Positions 1 to 4,684 of a DNA stretch of 5,379 bases are shown one piece after another. The DNA is taken from contig PLYX01000072.1 of assembly GCA_003151895.1 (NCBI GenBank), positions 2,004 to 7,382 of the forward strand, written 5' to 3'. The position numbers and the translations under genes are program-made. Position 1 is the stretch's first letter. Every line of letters starts with the position of its first letter. The DNA comes from Solirubrobacterales bacterium (GTDB lineage Bacteria; Actinomycetota; Thermoleophilia; Solirubrobacterales; Solirubrobacteraceae). The notes under the pieces are model-generated. The model made no database searches. It saw only the letters and a program-made list of their open reading frames with translations, and had not been told where the DNA came from.

Positions 1-40
1 ATTATGATTCCGCTGCTCTAACCAACTGAGCTACTCCGGC
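1..40 (-). tRNA. tRNA-Met (CAU), elongator type, 3' part missing
   Basis: Read on the minus strand from base 40 leftwards, this is the first half of a tRNA. The acceptor strand is GCCGGAG, followed by U8 A9, a D stem GCTC/GAGC enclosing AGTTGGTTA, A26, the anticodon stem strand GCGGA, and the loop AUCAUAA with anticodon CAU at positions 34-36. The next base, U39, can pair with A31. The variable loop, T arm and 3' acceptor lie outside the window. A CAU anticodon occurs in elongator Met, initiator Met and lysidine-modified Ile2 tRNAs. The acceptor and the anticodon stem (no three G-C pairs next to the loop) argue against the initiator. Elongator Met is favoured, because this D-arm and anticodon-arm sequence resembles common elongator tRNA-Met genes, but Ile2 cannot be excluded without the rest. 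Confidence 0.9.
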
Positions 41-49
41 GGGAGCGGG

Positions 50-57
50 GAGTTTAG
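50..57 (-). promoter_or_regulatory. Possible -10 element of the tRNA promoter
   Basis: The minus strand reads CTAAACTC, and TAAACT (bases 56-51) matches the TANNNT form of housekeeping -10 boxes. It ends 10 bases before the tRNA 5' end at base 40, so transcription would start a few bases upstream of the mature tRNA, as is usual. No convincing -35 hexamer is visible 16-19 bases further upstream. The same 8-mer occurs before mnmA at 4668-4675, which adds some support. Confidence 0.35.
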
Positions 58-112
58 CCTTTCGCGAAGGATCGCCTGGTCGTCCCGCCGACGGTCGCGC
101 ACCCATCCGATC

Positions 113-1054
113 ATGCCCAAGCTGCCCCTGCTAGCCGTCCCAAACGTGTCCGAGGGTCGCGAGCGGGCGACGATCGAGGCCATCGCAGACGCGTTCACCG
201 CGCACGGGACGGCACGCCTGCTGGACGTCCACTCCGATGCGGACCACCACCGCTCGGTGTTCACGCTCGCGGGCGTCCAGGGCGAGCTGTCTGCCGCCCT
301 CCTCGCGGGCGCGCGGGTGGCGGTGGAGCGCATCGACGTGGGGGAGGGTCGCGAGCCGGCGGACATCGGTGAGCATCCGCACGTGGGCGCGGTGGATGTG
401 ATGCCGGTGGTGTACCTCGAGGCGGCCCAGCGGGGCGCGGCGTGCGCGGAGGCGCTGGTGGTGGCCGCCGAGCTCGGCGACGAGCTTGGCGTGCCTGTGT
501 TCCTGTATGGCGAGCTCGCGCAGGGGCGCACGCGCGCGGAGTTGCGGCGTGGAGGGGTGAGCGGCTTGGCGGAGCGGCTGAGCGCAGGGGAGCTGCGCCC
601 CGACTTCGGCCCGCCCCGCCTGCACCCGACGGCGGGCGCGACGCTGGTGGCGGCAAGGGAGCCGCTGGTGGCGTTCAACCTCGAGCTGGCGGCGCCCGCG
701 AGCGTGGACGACGCGAGCCGCATCGCCCGCCTGATCAGAGAGGGCGGTGAGGAGGGCCTACCGGGGGTGCGCGCGATTGGTGTGTCGCTGCTGAGGGGGG
801 CGCCGACCGGCGGCGGCACGGCCGCGAGGGCTGCCGGCGGGCGGGCGGTGGCGCAGGTGTCGATGAACGTGGAGCGCCCCCTGGAGGTGCCGTTGCGGGT
901 GGTTGTGGAGGCGGTGCGCAGGCACGCGGAGGTGGGATGCGCGGAGCTGGTGGGCCTCGCCCCGCGGGCCGCTCTCGCGGGCTTCCCCGCGGACGTTCCG
1001 CTTGTTGACTTCGATCCCGGGGTGCACGTGATCGAGAACGCACTAGGGTTCTAG
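113..1054 (+). CDS. ftcD: Glutamate formimidoyltransferase (FTCD N-terminal family)
   Basis: This 313-residue protein has the length of a stand-alone formiminotransferase, without the cyclodeaminase domain of the mammalian bifunctional enzyme. The family transfers the formimino group of N-formimino-glutamate to tetrahydrofolate in histidine breakdown. Some bacterial members instead act on 5-formyltetrahydrofolate and replace its cycloligase. Visible motifs are VPNVSEGR (residues 9-16), a DADHHRSVFTLAG segment (42-54), GEHPHVGAVDVMP (86-98) with H88 as the probable catalytic histidine, HPTAGATLVAAREPLVAFN in the second subdomain, AQVSMN, and ELVGLAP near the end. The usual HPR-GA motif is HPHVGA here. 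The ATG fits the family start, a few residues before VPN. No clear Shine-Dalgarno site precedes it. No hut genes are in the window, so a folate-repair role is as likely as histidine degradation. The gene is divergent from the tRNA and 60 bases upstream of the next gene. Confidence 0.88.
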   Translation: MPKLPLLAVPNVSEGRERATIEAIADAFTAHGTARLLDVHSDADHHRSVFTLAGVQGELSAALLAGARVAVERIDVGEGREPADIGEHPHVGAVDVMPVVYLEAAQRGAACAEALVVAAELGDELGVPVFLYGELAQGRTRAELRRGGVSGLAERLSAGELRPDFGPPRLHPTAGATLVAAREPLVAFNLELAAPASVDDASRIARLIREGGEEGLPGVRAIGVSLLRGAPTGGGTAARAAGGRAVAQVSMNVERPLEVPLRVVVEAVRRHAEVGCAELVGLAPRAALAGFPADVPLVDFDPGVHVIENALGF

Positions 1055-1057
1055 GTG

Positions 1058-1089
1058 TCCCGCGGCACGACGGGATGCAGGTATCCCGT
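1058..1089 (+). other. Intergenic hairpin with alternative pairing
   Basis: Just after the formiminotransferase stop, ACGGGAT (1070-1076) and ATCCCGT (1083-1089) form a perfect 7-bp stem around the loop GCAGGT. An upstream TCCCG (1058-1062) can pair with the same CGGGA (1071-1075), so two hairpins are mutually exclusive. No U-tract follows, so this is not a standard intrinsic terminator. It may partly terminate transcription, protect a 3' end, or be chance in GC-rich sequence. The 60-base gap holds no convincing promoter. Confidence 0.35.
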
Positions 1090-1114
1090 GTAGAGACCAC
1101 GAACAAGGCGCGAC

Positions 1115-1498
1115 ATGGCTCAGACGAAGCGCAGGCGGCAGACCAAGCACCGCGGCAACGCGGCGGGCGTCGTGGAGTCGCGCGGGCGCACCGGGCGCAA
1201 GCCGACCACGGCTGAGAAGACCGGCAAGGGCGGCGCGTCAGGCTCCGCGAAGGAGAAGCGCCTGGACCGCTTGGAACGCGCGCCGACGTGGCGCGGGGCG
1301 TTCTACAGGGCGATGGCGGCGGCGGTGCTGATGCTGCTGATAAGCATCGTGCTCTTGAAAAAGCCCAACGAGGCGATCGCGCTGTTCCCGATCGTGCTGA
1401 TCGCGTATGTGCCGATCAGCTTCTACACCGACACGTGGCTGTACAAGCGAAAGGTGGCGAGCAAGGCCAAGCAGACGGGTGGGGCGGGCGCGAAGTGA
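1115..1498 (+). CDS. Small basic two-helix membrane protein, function unknown
   Basis: I do not recognise a named family for this 127-residue protein. Residues 1-60 are hydrophilic and strongly basic, with 18 Lys/Arg, including KRRR at 5-8 and RGRTGRK at 23-29; this region is probably disordered. Two hydrophobic segments follow, about 64-82 (AMAAAVLMLLISIVLL) and 86-104 (AIALFPIVLIAYVPISF), separated by the short loop KKPNE. The tail is again basic (YKRKVASKAK). The positive-inside rule predicts a hairpin with both ends in the cytoplasm. The ATG is preceded by a weak AAGG at 1105-1108. The stop overlaps the start of the next gene by one base (TGATG), implying co-translation with the hydrolase and hisS. 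The basic tail could bind nucleic acid, ribosomes or acidic lipid, but nothing here proves it. Confidence 0.82.
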   Translation: MAQTKRRRQTKHRGNAAGVVESRGRTGRKPTTAEKTGKGGASGSAKEKRLDRLERAPTWRGAFYRAMAAAVLMLLISIVLLKKPNEAIALFPIVLIAYVPISFYTDTWLYKRKVASKAKQTGGAGAK

Positions 1499-2331
1499 TG
1501 GACGTGCGCGCGTTCACCGTGGGTCCCGTCCAGGAGAACGCCTACCTCGTGCGTTCGGGCGCGGGGGCGACACACGCGCTCATGATCGACCCCGGCGAGG
1601 AGTCGCAGCGTCTGCTCGACGCGGCGGGTGCGCTCGGCGTGGAGATCGAGGCGATTTTGATCACCCACTGCCACTTCGACCACATCGGCGCGGTGGCGCC
1701 CGTCGCGAGAGCCGCGGGGGCGCCCGTGTACTGCCCGGAGATCGAGGTGGGAGTGCTCGCGGACATCACGAAATGGACGATGCCCGGGTTCGGCCCGTTC
1801 GAGAGCTGGCAGGCGGAGCACACGGTCAAGGGTGGTGAGCGCTTGCGGCTCGCGGGTATGGAGATCGAGGTGGTCTTCACTCCCGGCCATAGTCCGGGCC
1901 ACGTCACCTACGCGATCTCGGCGGCGGGCGAGGACGCGGCGGACTCGGCCACGACCGGCGGCGATCGGGCTCCCGTTGACACCTCGACGACCGTCCCCGG
2001 CCGCAAGCCCGCCTCCTCCGGCGCCGCCCCCGTGTTGTTCTCCGGCGACGTGCTGTTCCAGGGCTCGGTCGGCCGTGCGGACCTGCCGGGCAGCGATTGG
2101 GCGACGCTGGAGCGTTCGATCGGGGGGCTGATGGAGCGCTTCGAGCGTGACACGGCGGTTTATCCGGGACACATGGGCGTGACGACCCTGGGACGCGAGT
2201 GGGACGCGAACCCGTTCCTGAGTGAGCTGCGCGCCTCCGCGGCGAGCCCCGCGCCGTCGCACCCGGAGGGCACACAGCACCCAGAGGGCACACAGCACCC
2301 GGAGGGCACACGGCGGGCGCAGGGAAGTTGA
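1498..2331 (+). CDS. MBL-fold metallo-hydrolase, glyoxalase II/YcbL-like
   Basis: The protein has 277 residues and carries the full metal-binding set of the glyoxalase II group. These are THCHFDH (H57, H59, D61, H62), PGHSPGH (H131), FSGDVLF (D184) and YPGHMG (H225), which bind two metal ions, typically zinc. The GSVGRADLPG and DANPFL segments are typical of YcbL-like hydrolases. Such enzymes hydrolyse thioesters such as S-lactoylglutathione, but actinobacteria usually lack glutathione, so the true substrate is unknown. It is longer than a typical YcbL of about 210-215 residues. The excess is an Ala/Ser/Thr/Pro-rich insert at about 142-178, before the metal-binding aspartate, and a repetitive tail after about 250. 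The ATG at 1498 overlaps the upstream stop and places the family start VGPVQENAYLV at residues 8-18. An in-frame ATG at 1288 would add 70 non-homologous residues. The 3' end overlaps hisS by four bases. Confidence 0.9.
   Translation: MDVRAFTVGPVQENAYLVRSGAGATHALMIDPGEESQRLLDAAGALGVEIEAILITHCHFDHIGAVAPVARAAGAPVYCPEIEVGVLADITKWTMPGFGPFESWQAEHTVKGGERLRLAGMEIEVVFTPGHSPGHVTYAISAAGEDAADSATTGGDRAPVDTSTTVPGRKPASSGAAPVLFSGDVLFQGSVGRADLPGSDWATLERSIGGLMERFERDTAVYPGHMGVTTLGREWDANPFLSELRASAASPAPSHPEGTQHPEGTQHPEGTRRAQGS
2260..2313 (+). repeat. Three tandem 18-bp repeats in the hydrolase tail
   Basis: Three adjacent 18-base units begin at 2260, 2278 and 2296, each of the form CACCC(G/A)GAGGGCACACRG. They differ at one base in unit 2 and one in unit 3. 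In the hydrolase frame they encode HPEGTQ, HPEGTQ and HPEGTR. Each unit carries one histidine codon (CAC) and a purine run GGAGGG or AGAGGG that resembles a Shine-Dalgarno sequence. The array ends 14 bases before the hisS TTG start. The high identity suggests recent slippage duplication. Confidence 0.92.
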
Positions 2332-3605
2332 GCGGCGAGCGGATCAAGGCGCCGCGGGGCACGTTCGACGTGCTCGGCGAGCAGGCGGGGATGCGCATGG
2401 CGTTGGAGGATCGCGCGCGCGCGATCCTCGAGGGGGCGGGGTACGAGCGGATCGAGACGCCCGCATTCGAGGCCACCGAGCTGTTCGCGCGCGGGGTGGG
2501 CTCCTCGACGGACATCGTGCGGAAGGAGATGTACACGCTCACCGACGGCAGCGGACGCTCGCTGACGTTGCGCCCGGAGGGCACGGCGCCGGTGTGCAGG
2601 GCGTATGTGGAGCACGGGATGCACAAGCAGCCACAGCCGGTGAAGCTGTGGTACCTGTCGAGCTTCTTCCGCTACGAGCGCGCCCAGAAGGGACGCTTCC
2701 GCCAGTTCTGGCAGGTGGGCGCGGAGGCGCTCGGCTCGGACGATCCGGCGGTGGACGCCGAGTCGATCGTGTTGCTCGGCGCGCTGCTCGATGAGATGGG
2801 GGTGAGGGAGGCGCGCCTGCGCCTGTCGAGCCTCGGCAGCGGCGAGAGCCGCCGGCGCTACCGCGAACGGTTGCAGGGGCACCTGCGCGCGAACGAGCAG
2901 AACCTGTCGGCGGAGGTGAGGGAGCGCATCGAGCTGAACCCGCTGCGCGCGTTCGACTCGGCTCACGAAGGCACGATGGCGGTGATGCGCGACGCCCCGC
3001 GGCTGCTGGACGAGCTCGACCCCGACGACGTCGAGCACTTCGCTGCTGTGCGCGAACTGCTCGACCGGGCGGGCGTGGCCTATGAGGTCGATGCGACGCT
3101 CGTGCGCGGCTTGGACTACTACACGCGCACCGTGTTCGAGTTCACGAGCGACGCTCTCGGCGCGCAGAGCGGCGTCGGTGGCGGTGGGCGCTATGACGGG
3201 CTCGTCGAGCAGCTCGGCGGTCCGGCGACGCCCGGGATGGGCTGGGCCGCTGGGATCGAGCGGGTTCTCCTCGCCGGCAGCCCGCCGCCGGCGGGCGGCC
3301 AAGCCGTGGACCTGTATGTCGGGCTTGCTGATTTGGGGGAGGCTGGGTCGTTCTCAGGGGTGAAGGCGGCTGCGTTTGAGATCTTGAGCGAGGCGCGCTC
3401 CGCGGGCTTGACGGCCCAGATGGAGATGGCGGGGCGTTCGTTGAAAGGCCAGCTCGGGCATGCCGACCGCATAGGCGCGCGCTTCGTGGCGATCGTGGGG
3501 GAGCGGGAGACGCTCTTGAAGGACCTGCAGAATGGCCGGCAGGAGACGCTCGCCACCGACAAGGTCGTGCACGCGGCGTTGCGAGGATTGCGCGAGCTGG
3601 CGTAG
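2328..3605 (+). CDS. hisS: Histidine--tRNA ligase
   Basis: This 425-residue class II aminoacyl-tRNA synthetase charges tRNA-His in the cytoplasm and has the usual HisRS length. The N-terminal KAPRGTFDVL (7-16) leads into motif 1. Motif 2 contains LRPEGTAP (81-88) and SSFFRYERAQKGRFRQFWQ. The histidine-specific motif is LVRGLDYYTRTVFEF (from 258), with R260 matching the catalytic arginine of the family. GGGRYDGL (285-292) is the second histidine motif, and motif 3 is GMGWAAGIERVLLA. A Pro/Gly linker near 316-325 precedes the anticodon-binding domain (about 325-425). These motifs rule out the catalytically dead paralogue HisZ. The start is TTG, overlapping the hydrolase TGA as TTGA. AGGGAA at 2321-2326 lies too close to be an ideal ribosome site, so translational coupling is likely. 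The hydrolase-hisS order matches Mycobacterium tuberculosis. Confidence 0.97.
   Translation: MSGERIKAPRGTFDVLGEQAGMRMALEDRARAILEGAGYERIETPAFEATELFARGVGSSTDIVRKEMYTLTDGSGRSLTLRPEGTAPVCRAYVEHGMHKQPQPVKLWYLSSFFRYERAQKGRFRQFWQVGAEALGSDDPAVDAESIVLLGALLDEMGVREARLRLSSLGSGESRRRYRERLQGHLRANEQNLSAEVRERIELNPLRAFDSAHEGTMAVMRDAPRLLDELDPDDVEHFAAVRELLDRAGVAYEVDATLVRGLDYYTRTVFEFTSDALGAQSGVGGGGRYDGLVEQLGGPATPGMGWAAGIERVLLAGSPPPAGGQAVDLYVGLADLGEAGSFSGVKAAAFEILSEARSAGLTAQMEMAGRSLKGQLGHADRIGARFVAIVGERETLLKDLQNGRQETLATDKVVHAALRGLRELA
2406..2429 (+). repeat. Perfect 24-bp palindrome inside hisS
   Basis: The half-site GAGGATCGCGCG is followed directly by its exact reverse complement, giving a 24-base palindrome with a CG-alternating core. 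It spans hisS codons 27-34 (EDRARAIL), so both strands encode the same peptide in this register. In mRNA it could form a strong hairpin about 80 bases after the start codon; in DNA it could extrude as a cruciform or bind a symmetric protein. It may also be a by-product of GC-rich codon choice. Confidence 0.9.
3280..3296 (+). repeat. GC-only inverted repeat at the hisS domain boundary
   Basis: GCCCGCCG (3280-3287) and CGGCGGGC (3289-3296) are perfect inverted arms around one base. In mRNA this would give a 6-bp G-C stem with a five-base loop. It encodes the Pro/Gly linker between the catalytic core and the anticodon-binding domain. The structure is real as sequence, but any role in pausing is speculative. 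Confidence 0.6.
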
Positions 3606-3608
3606 CGC

Positions 3609-3624
3609 CGCGCGAGGACGCGCG
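3609..3624 (+). terminator. Weak stem-loop after hisS, possible terminator
   Basis: Three bases after the hisS stop, CGCGC (3609-3613) and GCGCG (3620-3624) form a 5-bp G-C stem around GAGGAC. Only TGCTTG follows, so there is no real U-tract. Its place at the end of the operon fits a terminator, but the structure is short and could be chance. Confidence 0.25.
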
Positions 3625-3674
3625 TGCTTGAAACGGCTGCGGGAAAGTGCGTAACCCACGTGAAATAGCGCTTG

Positions 3675-3702
3675 CGGAACGTCCATGGCCCATCTCACCG
3701 TT
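3675..3702 (+). promoter_or_regulatory. Possible ECF sigma (SigH/SigR-type) promoter
   Basis: CGGAAC at 3675-3680 and CGTT at 3699-3702 are separated by 18 bases. This matches the GGAAY...GTT pattern of the actinobacterial redox-stress sigma factors SigH and SigR. Transcription would begin near 3710, leaving a leader of under 30 bases before the ATG at 3738. In the same 132-base gap a TTGAAA at 3628-3633 has only a poor -10 (TAACCC, 3652-3657) after 18 bases, so the ECF-type reading is the better one. Short motifs like this arise by chance. Confidence 0.35.
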
Positions 3703-3737
3703 TAACTCTTGGCGTGAAGATGCCGAAGTGAGGGGCG

Positions 3738-4568
3738 ATGGCTCAACTTTCCCGCCCCTTCCAGATCGCGCTCGGCGCGGTGGTGGTGCTCGGACTCGTG
3801 TGGGCGATGGCGCTGCGCGGTCATACGTCAAACCCGAGCGAACCGGTGCCCAGGAGCCCTTCGACGAGCACGCCGTCGACGAGCGCGGCGGCCGAGGCGA
3901 AGGCTGCGGCGGCGCCGACGCCCATCTACCACGGGGCGGCCCCGGGCGTGGAAGGGCTCACACGCGCGATCGCCAAAGCACACGGGGCGGTGGCGACCTC
4001 ACAGCAGAACGCCCAGCAGCTCCAGAGCAAGTCGGGCGAAGCCTCGGGCGAATCGCAAACGTTGACGAGCGCGCCCGCCGGCGTCTCCGTGAAGGGCGCG
4101 ACGGGCGCCGCGACCGATCGGAGATCGGAGGGATCTGCGATCGGCCGGCAGAAGTCGATTGAAGCCGCCGCGCTCTCACGCGGGGCAGCGGCTCGCGCGC
4201 ACAGCCGGTCTCACTCGTCTTCCAGGGCGCACAGCGGACGCTCCGCACAACAGGTCGCGGTCGAACGCGAGCTCGCCCACGGCAAGACGGCGATGCTCGT
4301 CTTCTGGAACCCGAAGTCGACGGTCGATCAGGAGGTGCGGGCGCAGGCCGGCACGCTTGCGGGTGGCTCGAAAGGCGCCGTGACGCTGCATGTTGCGCTC
4401 GCCCGTCAGGTGGGTGTGTTTGGCACGATCACCGAAGTCGTCCACGTCTACCAGACCCCGACGATCCTGATCGTCAACCGGCGTGGCGTGGTGAGCACGC
4501 TCACCGGGCTCACCGACGTGTTCGCGCTCGAACAGGCCGTGCGCGAAGCTCGCAGCGCCGCGCGCTAG
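3738..4568 (+). CDS. Membrane-anchored thioredoxin-fold protein lacking the CXXC motif
   Basis: This 276-residue protein has three parts. Residues 9-26 form one hydrophobic helix after a short N-terminus with an Arg, so it is probably a signal anchor with the rest outside the membrane. Residues about 27-177 are low-complexity, rich in Ala, Ser, Thr, Gly and Gln, ending in an Arg/Ser/His-rich stretch (151-171). Residues about 178-275 look like a thioredoxin/TlpA domain: KTAMLVFWNPKS aligns with the VFWAPWC strand and active site, and QTPTILIVNRRGVV (239-252) carries the cis-proline (P241) and following strand. The two redox cysteines are replaced by S194 and D197, and the whole protein contains no cysteine. 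It therefore cannot act as a thiol oxidoreductase and may bind or scaffold a partner. A GAGGGG at 3730-3735 precedes the ATG closely. It is separate from hisS, with its own possible promoter. Confidence 0.85.
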   Translation: MAQLSRPFQIALGAVVVLGLVWAMALRGHTSNPSEPVPRSPSTSTPSTSAAAEAKAAAAPTPIYHGAAPGVEGLTRAIAKAHGAVATSQQNAQQLQSKSGEASGESQTLTSAPAGVSVKGATGAATDRRSEGSAIGRQKSIEAAALSRGAAARAHSRSHSSSRAHSGRSAQQVAVERELAHGKTAMLVFWNPKSTVDQEVRAQAGTLAGGSKGAVTLHVALARQVGVFGTITEVVHVYQTPTILIVNRRGVVSTLTGLTDVFALEQAVREARSAAR

Positions 4569-4667
4569 ACGAATCGGGCCCCGCACGACCGCGCCGTGCC
4601 GTTCACCGGCTGGGAGCGCTCGTGAGCTGTGGGCGCGACCCGGCCGCATGGAAGGGTGGGCGGGCGC

Positions 4668-4675
4668 CTAAACTC
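4668..4675 (+). promoter_or_regulatory. Possible -10 element giving a leaderless mnmA transcript
   Basis: CTAAACTC contains TAAACT (4669-4674), a good TANNNT -10 box. It ends 10 bases before the ATG at 4685, so transcription would begin about 3-5 bases before the start codon, leaving no room for a ribosome site. No convincing -35 hexamer is visible. The same 8-mer precedes the tRNA. The rest of the 116-base gap after 4568 holds only an 8-bp palindrome, GAGCGCTC at 4614-4621. Confidence 0.4.
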
Positions 4676-4684
4676 GGACGGACG

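Noticed and set aside
61..68. Palindrome TTCGCGAA in the tRNA-ftcD divergent region, considered as an operator
   Set aside because: It is only 8 bp long with no second copy in the window, and no ftcD promoter can be placed around it.
1288..1497. Upstream in-frame ATG for the hydrolase, adding 70 residues
   Set aside because: The extension overlaps the membrane-protein gene in another frame and is Arg/Gly-rich. The family fold starts at the ATG at 1498.
1423..2298. Long open frame on the minus strand opposite the hydrolase gene
   Set aside because: Its product is Arg/His-rich with no recognisable motif. Open antisense frames are expected in GC-rich genes, and the plus frame carries complete metal-binding motifs.
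2160..3302. 380-codon minus-strand open frame opposite hisS
   Set aside because: It mirrors hisS codons, has an Arg/Ala/His-rich composition and shows no family motif. It even reads the 18-bp repeat in antisense.
2328..3605. HisZ (regulatory paralogue of HisRS) as an alternative call
   Set aside because: Both HisRS histidine motifs, all class II motifs and the C-terminal anticodon-binding domain are present.
4622..4684. In-frame GTG with GGGAG upstream as an earlier start for the IscU-MnmA gene
   Set aside because: It would add 21 residues with no IscU similarity and would lie upstream of the good -10 box at 4669. It is kept only as an alternative.
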